Shown piece after piece: positions 49,089 through 58,172 of a DNA stretch of 64,000 nt. The position numbers and the translations under genes are program-made. The number at the start of each line of letters is the position of its first letter. Positions within the stretch are counted from its first letter, which is position 1. Source of the DNA: Stenotrophomonas sp. 24(2023) (GTDB taxonomy: Bacteria > Pseudomonadota > Gammaproteobacteria > Xanthomonadales > Xanthomonadaceae). The stretch is from the NCBI RefSeq assembly GCF_030913365.1, contig NZ_CP133160.1, positions 1,736,001 to 1,800,000 on the forward strand. The letters run 5' to 3'. The notes below the pieces were generated by a model, which did no database searches, was not told where the DNA came from, and saw only the letters and a program-made list of their open reading frames with translations.

Positions 49089-52000
49089 CTACCCGCGGCC
49101 GGCCGCATCACGCAGCGCCGCCAGGAAGGCACGCAGCGAGGCCGGCTTGATCGGCTTGGTCAGCACGCGGTAGCCGCGCTCGCGCGCCAGGCGCTTGAGT
49201 TCGTCGCGGCCGTCGGCGGTCAGCAGCGCGCCCGGCAGGGGATAGCCGGCCGCCTCGCGCAATGCGACCAGCGCATCCAGGCCATCCATGCGGTCATGCA
49301 GGTGGTAATCCACCAGCATCACGTGCGGGCGCCGGGCCACCTGCTGCAGCGCCTGGTCCACGGTCGCCGCGGTGATCACCTCGGCCTGCCAGCGCCCCAG
49401 CAGCGCGCGCATGCCATCAAGGATCTCCTCGTCGTTGTCCACGCACAGCACGCGCAGCCCGGCCAGCGAATCACCACGTACCGCCGGCGCCGGCGTGGTG
49501 CTGGGGGCCGGCGGCACGTCCAGGTAACCCGGCAGCGGCGCTACCCGCGGCAGGATGATCGAGAACATCGAACCGCTGCCGACGCGGCTGCGCGCATTGA
49601 GCCGGTGGTCGAGCAGGCGCGAGATGCGCTGGCAGATCGACAGGCCCAGCCCCAGCCCCTGCTCGCCCCAGTCGAAGGGCTGCTGGTAGCGGTGGAACTC
49701 ATCGAAGATCTGCTGCATGTGATGCTCGGGAATGCCCGGCCCGGTATCCCACACCTGCAGTTCCACTTCGTCACCGCGGTGGCGTACCGCCAGCACGATG
49801 CGGCCCTGGCGCGTGTAGCGCAGGGCGTTGGCCAGGAAGTTCTGCAGCACGCGGCGCAGCAGGCGGCGGTCGCTGCGCACCCAGGCCGGGCGCGCGAACA
49901 GGTCCAGGCGCAGGCCACGGCCGGCCGCCACCGGGGAGTACTGCGCGGCCAGTTCGCGCATCAGTGCACTGGCATCGAACTCACCGATCACCGGGTGCAG
50001 GCCGCCGGCATCCAGGCGCGATACGTCCAGCAGGCCATCGAGCAGCTCCTCGGCCGCACGCAGCGAGGCATCCACGCGTTCGGCCAGGTGGCGCTGCTCA
50101 TCGCTGTTCTGGTGACTGTCGCGCAGTGCCGAAGCGAACAGGCGCGCCGCGTTCAGTGGCTGCAGCACGTCATGGCTGATCGCCGCCAGGAAGCGGGTCT
50201 TGGACTGCTGTGCGACTTCGGCTTCGTGCGAGCGCTCGGCCACGCGCTGCTCCAGCGTTTCATTGGCCTCCAGCAACGCCCGTTCCGCGCGCTTGTAATC
50301 GGTGATGTCGTTGTAGCTGGTGACGTAGCCGCCGCCGGGCAGCGCCTGCCCGCGCATCTCGATCACCTTGCCGTCGCTGCGGGTGCGCTCGAACACATGG
50401 GGCGAACCGGCACGCATGTAACCGATGCGGCGGTTGATCTGCACCTCGATGTCACCCTCGCCCAGCTCGCCGCGCTCGGCGTTGTAGCGGATCAGGTCGG
50501 CCACCGGCCGGCCCACGTAGAGCATGCCGTCGGGATAGCCGAACATGTCCTGGTAACGGCGGTTCCAGGCCGTCAGGCGCATGTCCGGGTCGATCACGCT
50601 GACCCCGGCGCTGATGTTTTCCAGCGTCGTGGACAGGATTTCGCGGTTGAAGCGCAGCTCCTGCCCCGCCTCGTCCAGCACCGCCACCACTTCGCCCAGG
50701 TCCATGCCCGAGCCGCGCAGCAGGCTGGTCAGCAGCAGGCGTGCGGAGGCCGCACCGATGGATGCGGCCAACAGGCGCTCGGTGAACTGCACCCAGGGAC
50801 GGTCCGCCGGGGCGGAAGGCTGCAGTTCGCGGCCCAGCGACTGCGCCTGCTCGAAGAAGGAACGGCGTGCATGGCGCTCGCCCACCACCCGCGCCGCCAG
50901 CGCCAGCAGGTCGCCCACGTGCACATGGCCCGGCCAGCCACCGGCCACCGAGGGCCGCCGCGCATACGGGTCCAGGAACGGGGCCGCGCGCAGGCGCTCG
51001 TCCACGCCCGGGCGCCAGCGCGCGGACACCAGCATCATCGTCGCGGCATTGACCAGCAGCGACCAGAACGTACCGTGGGTCAGCGGGTCCCAGCCGGACA
51101 TGCCGAACAGCTGCTGCGGGCGCAGCCAGGTGATGCCGAACGGGCCCTGCTCGACCCAGCTGGTTTCCACCCAGCCGGCCAACGTCATCGCCGGCAGCAG
51201 CAGCGTGTATAGCCAGGTGGCGAAGCCGGCCAGCATGCCGGCTTCGACGCCACGGCGGCTGGCACCGCGCCAGTACAGGCCACCGATCAGGCCCGGCGCG
51301 AACTGCGCCACCGCCGCGAAGGCCATCAGGCCATAGCTGGCCAGGGTGCTGTCGTTGCTGCTGCTGCGGTAGTAGCTGTAGGCCATCAAGGCCAGCAGCA
51401 GGATCGCCAGACGGCGGATCCACAGCACGCGCGAGGCCACGTCGGCCGCTTCCTGGTGGTCGCCACTGCGCCGCAGCAGCACCGGCATCACCAGGTCGTT
51501 GCTGACCATCGTCGCCAGCGCGATCGAGGAGACGATGACCATGCCGGTGGCGGCGGAGAAACCGCCCACGTAGGCCACCAGCGCCAGCGCATTGCGGCCC
51601 TCGGCCAGCGGCAGGGCCAGCACCATCGCATCATCGGCCACCGGCCCGCCGCTGCCGAACAGGGTGACGCCTGCGGTGGCGATGGGGATGACCATCGCCG
51701 AGATCACCACCAGGTAGCCGCCGAACATCCAGCGCGCGCGGCGCACATCACGCACGTCACCGCATTCGACCACGGCCACGTGGAACTGCCGCGGCAGGCA
51801 GACGATGGCCAGGAAGCTGAGCAGTGTCTGCGAGATGAAGCCCACCGGCGGCAGGCCGGTGAACAGGGTGTGCACCGACTCGACCACCGCATCGCTGCGG
51901 TCACTCAGCCAGACGTAGGCGAACACGCCCACGGCCACCATCGCCACCAGCTTGATCACCGATTCCAGCGCGATGGCCAGCATCATGCCGTGGTGGTGCT

Positions 52001-52547
52001 CGGTGGCATCGACCTGGCGGGTGCCGAACAGCGTGGCGAACAGGGCCATCAGCAAGGCCACGTACAGCGCCGGGTCGCTGAAGTAGCCGGTGGGCCCGCT
52101 GCTGCCGGTCAGCACCTGCAGGCTCATCGCCACGGCCTTGTACTGCAGGGCCAGGTAGGGAACGATGCCGATCAGGGCGATGATCGCCACCAGCGCGGCC
52201 AGCCGGCGCGAGCGGCCGAAGCGCGAGGAGATGAAGTCGGCGATGGAAACCACGTTCTCGCTGCGCGCGATCAGCGCTAGCCGCTCGATGATGCGCCAGC
52301 CGAACAGCAGCAGCAGCAGTGGCCCCAGGTAGATCGGCAGGTAGCCCACGCCGTTGCGCACGGCGGTACCCACCGCACCGTAGAAGGTCCATGACGAGCA
52401 GTACACCGCCAGCGCCAGGCTGTAGACCACCGGGCGCAGCCACGGGCGGTCCGGGTACATCGGCCGGCGATCACCCCACCACGCCACGCCGAACAGCAGC
52501 GCCGCATAGGCAACCGAGACCAGCAGCAGGATCCAGCTGGAGACCAC
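49089..52547 (-). CDS. crbS: SLC5-transporter-fused hybrid sensor histidine kinase, CrbS-like
   Basis: 1152 residues. About residues 1-490 form a sodium:solute-symporter-like membrane domain (13 helices; YCSSWTFYGAVGTAVRNGVG, VVSIADFISSRFGRSRRLAA). A STAC-like linker follows (HVGDLLALAARVVGERHARR, AASIGAASARLLLTSLL), then PAS (about 635-750; ENISAGVSVIDPDMRLTAWN). The kinase follows, with His792 in FLAAISHDVLQPLNAARLFA and HATPase boxes (LQNFLANALRYTRQG, DTGPGIPEH, GLGLGLSICQRIS), and last a C-terminal receiver with Asp1080 in VMLVDYHLHDRMD. This is the CrbS/MxtR layout; the partner regulator is probably CrbR at 47445. Whether the SLC5 part transports or only senses is unknown. Confidence 0.9.
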   Translation of the reverse strand: MVSSWILLLVSVAYAALLFGVAWWGDRRPMYPDRPWLRPVVYSLALAVYCSSWTFYGAVGTAVRNGVGYLPIYLGPLLLLLFGWRIIERLALIARSENVVSIADFISSRFGRSRRLAALVAIIALIGIVPYLALQYKAVAMSLQVLTGSSGPTGYFSDPALYVALLMALFATLFGTRQVDATEHHHGMMLAIALESVIKLVAMVAVGVFAYVWLSDRSDAVVESVHTLFTGLPPVGFISQTLLSFLAIVCLPRQFHVAVVECGDVRDVRRARWMFGGYLVVISAMVIPIATAGVTLFGSGGPVADDAMVLALPLAEGRNALALVAYVGGFSAATGMVIVSSIALATMVSNDLVMPVLLRRSGDHQEAADVASRVLWIRRLAILLLALMAYSYYRSSSNDSTLASYGLMAFAAVAQFAPGLIGGLYWRGASRRGVEAGMLAGFATWLYTLLLPAMTLAGWVETSWVEQGPFGITWLRPQQLFGMSGWDPLTHGTFWSLLVNAATMMLVSARWRPGVDERLRAAPFLDPYARRPSVAGGWPGHVHVGDLLALAARVVGERHARRSFFEQAQSLGRELQPSAPADRPWVQFTERLLAASIGAASARLLLTSLLRGSGMDLGEVVAVLDEAGQELRFNREILSTTLENISAGVSVIDPDMRLTAWNRRYQDMFGYPDGMLYVGRPVADLIRYNAERGELGEGDIEVQINRRIGYMRAGSPHVFERTRSDGKVIEMRGQALPGGGYVTSYNDITDYKRAERALLEANETLEQRVAERSHEAEVAQQSKTRFLAAISHDVLQPLNAARLFASALRDSHQNSDEQRHLAERVDASLRAAEELLDGLLDVSRLDAGGLHPVIGEFDASALMRELAAQYSPVAAGRGLRLDLFARPAWVRSDRRLLRRVLQNFLANALRYTRQGRIVLAVRHRGDEVELQVWDTGPGIPEHHMQQIFDEFHRYQQPFDWGEQGLGLGLSICQRISRLLDHRLNARSRVGSGSMFSIILPRVAPLPGYLDVPPAPSTTPAPAVRGDSLAGLRVLCVDNDEEILDGMRALLGRWQAEVITAATVDQALQQVARRPHVMLVDYHLHDRMDGLDALVALREAAGYPLPGALLTADGRDELKRLARERGYRVLTKPIKPASLRAFLAALRDAAGRG

Positions 52548-52653
52548 GCGCGCGCTTCCGTCGAAGGAACCCGCAGTGTAGGCCAGACATGGCCGGGTGT
52601 ACGGGCTCGGTGGGGGCAGCTACCCCCACCGCCGTGGGGGCCTGCGCGGTGCG

Positions 52654-52676
52654 GGCCACGACCGGCGGTCGTGGCC
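52654..52676 (-). terminator. Hairpin after the S46 peptidase gene
   Basis: GGCCACGACC and GGTCGTGGCC, a perfect 10-bp stem with loop GGC, 7 bases after the peptidase stop. A second stem, GGTGGGGG and CCCCCACC, lies at about 52610-52631. No T-tracts. Confidence 0.5.
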
Positions 52677-52682
52677 GGCGCC

Positions 52683-54830
52683 TTACTGGGCGGGCACGCC
52701 CATTTCCTTCAGCAGTTCCGGCGCCGGGTAGACCTTGGCCAGCAGCCAGCGCAGGTAGCGCATGTCCACGTGCACCGCACGCTTGTAGCGCGGGTCGAAC
52801 CACCAGCTGGCACTGACCGATTCCCAGTTGCTGTCGAAGTTCAGGCCGATCAGTTCGCCCTTGGCATTGAGCACCGGCGAGCCGGAGTTGCCGCCGGTGG
52901 TATCCAGGTTGGTCAGGAAATTGACCGTCTGGGTCTTCAGCGCAGGATCGGCGGTGCTGCCGAAGTCGCCCTTGGCGATGGCCGCCAGCAGCGGCTTGGG
53001 CGCGTCGAAGGGATAGGCGTTGGTGTTCTTTTCCACGATGCCGGCCACGGTGGTCACCGGCGCGTAGGTCACACCATCACGCGGGTGCAGTGCCTCGACC
53101 TTGCCGTAGCTGATGCGCAGGGTGCGGTTGGCATCCGGGTACACGGCGCGGCCCTGCTTGGCACGCCAGGCGAACAGCGCCTGCATGTAGGCCGGGCGCA
53201 GGCGCAGCTGCTCGCCTTCGCGGGTCTTGCTCTCGTTCTCGATGCGCAGCTGGGCCACCACCAGCGGGCCGGCGACGGCGATCAGCGGATCGGCAGCCAG
53301 CGGCTTGCCCTCGCGTGCGGCGGCGAAGCGCGACAGGCGCTGCGCCTCGTCACCCAGCTGGGTGCTGGCATAGAGGGTGTCCAGCGCCTTGGCCAGCTGC
53401 TCCGGGGTACGGCCGAAGGCCGCGTCGAACTCGGCCACGCGCTGCGCGTCGGGCAGCTGCTGGTAGCGGGTCAGCAGGGTGGTCAGCAGGGCTTTTTCCA
53501 CCGCCGGGGCATAGCGGCGCTGCACCTGCTTGAGCACGCCCTCGATCAAGGCCTGGTCACGCTGCTGGTAGCCGCTTTCACGCTGCGCATCGGGCTTGGC
53601 CGATTCAAGGCGCAGCCGCTCCAGCAGCAGGGCCGAACGCAGCAGCTGGCTCTGGGCGGCCAGCTGGTCCAGCAGCAGGTCACGCTCGCCCACCGCTGCG
53701 CCCTGCGACAGGTTGGCCAGCAGCGCCGTGATGTCGCCCTGGTACTTGCGGTCGGTCGCGGCCAGCATGGCCTTTTCATCAGCGGCACGCTGGGCCTTGG
53801 CATCGCTGCGCAGCAGGCCTTCCAGTTCACCGGCGGCGCGCTTGCGGTTGTTCTTCAGCGACTGCAGCTGCGAGGCATAGCGGGTGCGCGCCTGCGCATC
53901 CTTGGCGCTGGCGGCCTCGATGGTGTCGATCATCTGCTGGAACACCGCCACGCGGCGCGGCAGCACGGCATCGATCTGCCCGGCAAATTCGGCCGCGGTA
54001 CGGTGGCGGTAGGTGATGCCCGGGTAACCGGCCAGCATCGCGTAGTCGCCTTCCTTCGGGCCTTCCACCGACATCTGCAGGTGCGCCGGTGCCTGGTAGG
54101 GCACGTTGTCCTTGCTGTACGCGGCCGGCTTGCCGTCCTTGCCGACGTAGGCACGCAGCAGGGTGAAATCGCCGGTGTGGCGCGGCCACATGAAGTTGTC
54201 GATCTCATCACCGTAGTTGCCGATCGCGCGCGGCGGCGCGTAGACCAGGCGCACGTCACTCAGTTCCAGCTGGGTGATGCGGTAGAAATCGGTGCCGTAG
54301 TACATGTCCGCCACCGAGCAGCGCACGTTGCCAGGGCGCTCGCAGTCGGCCACGATCTGCTTGCGGGCCGCATCCACGGCATCGAAGTAGGCGCGACCGG
54401 TCTTGCCACGGGCCTTGGCCAGCACCTGGTCGGTCACCTTGTCGAAGCCCACCGTGACCAGCACGCGGAAATCGGGGTTGGCCGGACGTTCGTCGGCACG
54501 GCCCCGGGCAATGAAACCTTCATCGATCAGGTTGTGCTCGGGCGAGCTGTTGTACTGGATCACGCCCATCGCCACGTGGTGGTTGGTCAGCAGCAGGCCG
54601 TCGCTGGACACGAACGAACCGGTGCCACCGCCGGCACGTACCACCGCGCTCAGCGGCGGTGCGGTCACGTTGGCCAGGTCGGCCGGGTTGCCCTGGAAAC
54701 CGGCGGCCTGCAGCGGCTTGGCCAGGTCCGGCAGCTGGGTCGGCATCCACATGCCTTCGTCGGCATGGGCGCCCGCAGCGAGGGTCAGGCCCAGGGCCAG
54801 GGCGGTGGGAAGGGCTTTGCGTGGCGACAT
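52683..54830 (-). CDS. S46-family dipeptidyl peptidase (DPP7/DPP11 type)
   Basis: 715 residues. Signal peptide MSPRKALPTALALGLTLAAG. Mature N-terminus DEGMWMPTQLPD is typical. Catalytic His in SSDGLLLTNHHVAMGVIQ; catalytic Ser649 in TTGGNSGSPVLNAKGELIG; the trypsin-like fold is split by a long helical cap (about residues 270-560, Arg/Gln-rich). The residue set GLNFDSNWESVSAS near the end favours the DPP7 group, which prefers hydrophobic P1 residues, over DPP11. Periplasmic; removes N-terminal dipeptides. Transcribed divergently from hscC. Confidence 0.92.
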   Translation of the reverse strand: MSPRKALPTALALGLTLAAGAHADEGMWMPTQLPDLAKPLQAAGFQGNPADLANVTAPPLSAVVRAGGGTGSFVSSDGLLLTNHHVAMGVIQYNSSPEHNLIDEGFIARGRADERPANPDFRVLVTVGFDKVTDQVLAKARGKTGRAYFDAVDAARKQIVADCERPGNVRCSVADMYYGTDFYRITQLELSDVRLVYAPPRAIGNYGDEIDNFMWPRHTGDFTLLRAYVGKDGKPAAYSKDNVPYQAPAHLQMSVEGPKEGDYAMLAGYPGITYRHRTAAEFAGQIDAVLPRRVAVFQQMIDTIEAASAKDAQARTRYASQLQSLKNNRKRAAGELEGLLRSDAKAQRAADEKAMLAATDRKYQGDITALLANLSQGAAVGERDLLLDQLAAQSQLLRSALLLERLRLESAKPDAQRESGYQQRDQALIEGVLKQVQRRYAPAVEKALLTTLLTRYQQLPDAQRVAEFDAAFGRTPEQLAKALDTLYASTQLGDEAQRLSRFAAAREGKPLAADPLIAVAGPLVVAQLRIENESKTREGEQLRLRPAYMQALFAWRAKQGRAVYPDANRTLRISYGKVEALHPRDGVTYAPVTTVAGIVEKNTNAYPFDAPKPLLAAIAKGDFGSTADPALKTQTVNFLTNLDTTGGNSGSPVLNAKGELIGLNFDSNWESVSASWWFDPRYKRAVHVDMRYLRWLLAKVYPAPELLKEMGVPAQ

Positions 54831-54971
54831 GGGTGCATCCGGTACGTCAGAACAGCCCGGGACCATAGCCGCTGGGGCCGGACGGGGCAACGGCCGATGG
54901 TTGGGGCAGGCACATCCGGGCCGCTTCCATGCCTACAATCGCGCTTCATCACGCGCAGGCAAGGACGCAGC

Positions 54972-56660
54972 ATGATCGTCGGCATCGACCTGGGGACGAC
55001 CCACTCGCTCATCGGTGTTCACGGCCCGGACGGGCCGCGGCTGTTTCCCAATGCCCACGGCGAACTGCTGACACCCTCGGTGGTCAGCCTTGATGGCGAT
55101 GCGGTGCTGGTGGGTGCCCCCGCCCGCGAACGCCTGGTCAGCCGCCCCGGCCAGAGCGTGGCCCATTTCAAGCGCTGGATGGGCAGCGACCGGGAAACCC
55201 GGCTCGGTGACCGTGTGTTCCGCGCCGAGGAACTGTCGGCGCTGGTGCTGCGTTCGCTGCTGGCCGATGCCGAAGCCGCGCTCGGCCAGAAGGTGGAGGA
55301 AGCCGTGATCAGCGTGCCGGCCTACTTTTCCGACGCCCAGCGCAAGGCCACCCGTGCCGCCGGCGAACTGGCCGGCATCCGCGTCGAGCGCCTGATCAAC
55401 GAGCCCACCGCCGCCGCGCTGGCCTATGGCCTGCAGCAGCGCGACGAAGAAGGCCGGGTGCTGGTGCTGGACCTGGGGGGCGGTACCTTCGATGTGTCCC
55501 TGCTGGAGCTGTTCGAGGGCGTGGTCGAAGTCCACGCCAGCGCCGGTGACAATTTCCTGGGCGGCGAGGATTTCCTGCAGGTGCTTGAGCAGGCGTTCCT
55601 GGCCGAGCATGGGCTGCGTGCCGACAGGATCAGCCCGGCCGAGCGCGCCCAGCTGCTGCGCCGCCTGGAACGGCTCAAGCGCGAACTGAGCCAGCAGGGC
55701 CAGTGCAGCCTGGACATCACCCTGGCCGGCCAGTCGCGGGCCTGGCAGCTGGACGAGGCACGCTACGCGCAGCTGTGCGAACCACTGCTGCAGCGCATGC
55801 GCACGCCGATCGAACGGGCCCTGCGTGATGCCCGCCTGCAGCCGGATGCACTGGATGACATCGTGCTGGTGGGCGGTGCGGTGCGCATGCCGATGATCAG
55901 CCGCCTGGTGACCCGCATGTTCGGTCGCCTGCCGCTGCGTCACATCAATCCGGACCAGGCCGTGGCACTGGGCGCGGCCGTCGCCGCCGGGCTCAAGGCC
56001 CGCGACCAGTCGCTGCAGGAAACCGTGCTGACCGATGTCTGCCCGTACACCCTGGGCACGCAGGTATCGCGGCGCGGCGCCGATGGTGGCGAACGCACGG
56101 GCTACTTCCACCCCATCATCCAGCGCAACAGCGTGGTGCCGGTCAGCCGGGAAGACAATTTCTTCCCGATGCACGACCACCAGACCCTGTTGATCATCGA
56201 CATCTACCAGGGCGAAAGCCCTACGGTGGACCGCAACATCAAGCTGGGCGAGCTGCGCATTCCCCTGCCCGGCAAAGGCCCGGCGTCGGAAAAGGGCGTG
56301 ACCACGCGCTTCACCTATGACGTCAACGGGCTGCTGCAGGTGGAGGTGACCGAACATGCCAGCGGCACCCGCCACGAGCTGATCCTGGAGCAGAACCCTG
56401 GCCTGCTCTCGCCGGTGCAGATCCAGCAGCGTCTTGCGGCGCTGGGCAACCTGAAGATCCACCCGCGCGATGCCCAGCAGAATCTGGCCGTGGTGGCGCG
56501 CCTGGAACGCCTCTACGCCGAATACATCGACCAGCGCCAGACGCTGCAGGAATGGCTGGCGCAGTTCCGCAGCGCGCTGGACAGCCAGGACCTGCCACGC
56601 ATCGCGCGGGATCGCGACGAACTCAGCCAGGCGCTGGATACGCTGGAGCGCAGCCCGTGA
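54972..56660 (+). CDS. hscC: Hsp70-family chaperone HscC
   Basis: 562 residues, shorter than DnaK. ATPase domain with [56 protein letters not shown] and [20 protein letters not shown]. The linker/substrate-binding part begins [20 protein letters not shown]. It lacks the DnaK-type C-terminal EEVD tail and lid length, as HscC does. ATG at 54972 begins exactly at the nucleotide-binding motif, and the long open frame before it is antisense to the peptidase gene. The stop overlaps the next gene's GTG (GTGA), pairing the chaperone with its J-like partner. Confidence 0.93.
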   Translation: MIVGIDLGTTHSLIGVHGPDGPRLFPNAHGELLTPSVVSLDGDAVLVGAPARERLVSRPGQSVAHFKRWMGSDRETRLGDRVFRAEELSALVLRSLLADAEAALGQKVEEAVISVPAYFSDAQRKATRAAGELAGIRVERLINEPTAAALAYGLQQRDEEGRVLVLDLGGGTFDVSLLELFEGVVEVHASAGDNFLGGEDFLQVLEQAFLAEHGLRADRISPAERAQLLRRLERLKRELSQQGQCSLDITLAGQSRAWQLDEARYAQLCEPLLQRMRTPIERALRDARLQPDALDDIVLVGGAVRMPMISRLVTRMFGRLPLRHINPDQAVALGAAVAAGLKARDQSLQETVLTDVCPYTLGTQVSRRGADGGERTGYFHPIIQRNSVVPVSREDNFFPMHDHQTLLIIDIYQGESPTVDRNIKLGELRIPLPGKGPASEKGVTTRFTYDVNGLLQVEVTEHASGTRHELILEQNPGLLSPVQIQQRLAALGNLKIHPRDAQQNLAVVARLERLYAEYIDQRQTLQEWLAQFRSALDSQDLPRIARDRDELSQALDTLERSP

Positions 56661-58135
56661 GCTGGGGCCTGGACGTACTGGAACTGGGCCAGGATGCTGA
56701 CGAGCGCAGCATCAAGCGCGCCTACGCCAAGCGCCTGCGCGTCACCCGCCCGGATGACGACCCGGTAGCGTTCCAGCAGCTGCACGAGGCCTACCAGGCG
56801 GCGCTGTCATGGGTGCAGCAGCACCCACGCGCGCCCAGCGGCGACGATCCCGGCATGCCATGGGAGCCGTCGGTGGAGGCGGGGCAGGATGTACCGCTGC
56901 CGGACCCGCCAGCGGTACACGATGCCGTCATGCACGGGCATGATCCGGTGCGCCTGGTGGAAGACAGGGGGACGTCGTTCGCCGTGCCCGCGCATGCCTC
57001 CACCCCGACCGAAGCCCCGTTGCGAAGCATCGAAACGATGGTGGCGGACATCCTGCAGAAGCTGCGCACGCCCGATGGCGTGGTGCCCGCTGCCGATCTG
57101 GCGGCATGGCTGCAGGCGCAGCCGGAGCTGTGGTCACTGCAGGGCAAGCCGCGCATCGGCTGGGGCGTGCTGGAGCAGTTGCAGGAACAGGCACCGCCCG
57201 TGCATCGGGACGTCTTCGACGCGCTGGCCACCGGTTTCGGCTGGGATGACGTGCACAGCGGCATCGACGCCATGCAGCTGCAATGGATCGCCCACCGCTG
57301 CGAACAGGCCTGGCTGATGTCGCCCGCTGGCCAGCGGACCCTGGCCTGGCAGGTGTCACAGCGGCAGGGAACGGTCACGCTGCCCGACATGCCTGCAGTG
57401 CTGGAGCGCCTGCGCCGGCCCCGCAGCCGGTGGCGCAACGTGCTGCAGGCCCTGCCGCGATCACGACCGGACACCACCGTGTTCACCCTGGCCGTACTCG
57501 GCTACTGGCCGGAGCGGCAGGTACCACCGGGCCTGTCCGCGCCACAGGTGGCGTTCTGGTCCCGCTTCGGCAGCCGCGACGACCCGATGCGCTTCCGCAT
57601 CGGCAGCCTGCGCGCCTGGCTGGCAGGGGTGTTCTGCGGCCTGGTCTGCCTGCTGGGCGTGGTCAACAGCTGGCCACTGGCCCCCTCGGAAGGCGGGCTG
57701 CCGGGCAGCAGCGTCGCCGCACTGGTGCTGGCCATCGGCACGGTGCTGATACCGGCCGGGTGGTACCTGTGGAGCGGCCTGCGGCGCCTGATCCTCTGGC
57801 AGTCCGAGCCGGCGCCATCGGGGGACGGGCGGCGGATCGCGCTGATTCCCCTGCTGGTCCTGGCCATCGCCGGCGTGCTGCTGGGGCTCGGCTACGCCAG
57901 CGTGGCGCCATTGCTGGATGTGGTGCTGGGGCGTGGGCTGGTGTTCGCGCTGGTGATGCTGGCACTGGCCGGGGTCAACGGCCAGCGCCACCGGCTGGGC
58001 AAGGCCGACGAACACACCATTGACCGGTTCGCGTTCTTCCCCGGCATGGTGCTGCCCTGGCTGGGGCTGCTGATCGCGCTGGGCTACTGGGCCTACGGGC
58101 TGTTGCTGCGGCGCAGGCAGCCCGGGCAGTACTGA
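56657..58135 (+). CDS. Membrane-anchored J-like protein, DjlB/DjlC type partner of HscC
   Basis: 492 residues. N-terminal about 55 residues form a J-like domain (LGQDADERSIKRAYAKRLRV, then DPVAFQQLHEAYQAAL), but the invariant HPD is replaced by Arg31-Pro-Asp in TRPDDDP. The same RPDDDP change occurs in E. coli DjlB/DjlC, encoded near hscC there. A variable middle (about 60-310) has a helical domain, and about four membrane helices fill residues 318-485 (RAWLAGVFCGLVCLLGVVNS, IALIPLLVLAIAGVLLGLGY). GTG start overlaps the hscC stop, so co-translated. Likely recruits HscC to the inner membrane. Confidence 0.85.
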   Translation: MSWGLDVLELGQDADERSIKRAYAKRLRVTRPDDDPVAFQQLHEAYQAALSWVQQHPRAPSGDDPGMPWEPSVEAGQDVPLPDPPAVHDAVMHGHDPVRLVEDRGTSFAVPAHASTPTEAPLRSIETMVADILQKLRTPDGVVPAADLAAWLQAQPELWSLQGKPRIGWGVLEQLQEQAPPVHRDVFDALATGFGWDDVHSGIDAMQLQWIAHRCEQAWLMSPAGQRTLAWQVSQRQGTVTLPDMPAVLERLRRPRSRWRNVLQALPRSRPDTTVFTLAVLGYWPERQVPPGLSAPQVAFWSRFGSRDDPMRFRIGSLRAWLAGVFCGLVCLLGVVNSWPLAPSEGGLPGSSVAALVLAIGTVLIPAGWYLWSGLRRLILWQSEPAPSGDGRRIALIPLLVLAIAGVLLGLGYASVAPLLDVVLGRGLVFALVMLALAGVNGQRHRLGKADEHTIDRFAFFPGMVLPWLGLLIALGYWAYGLLLRRRQPGQY

Positions 58136-58172
58136 GGCCGGGGCCTCGCGCCGGGCAGCCCAGGGCGGCGGG

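Noticed and set aside
52671..54971. Upstream extension of HscC to a protein of over 1300 residues
   Set aside because: The extra part is antisense to the S46 peptidase and has no domain; HscC starts exactly at its nucleotide-binding motif.
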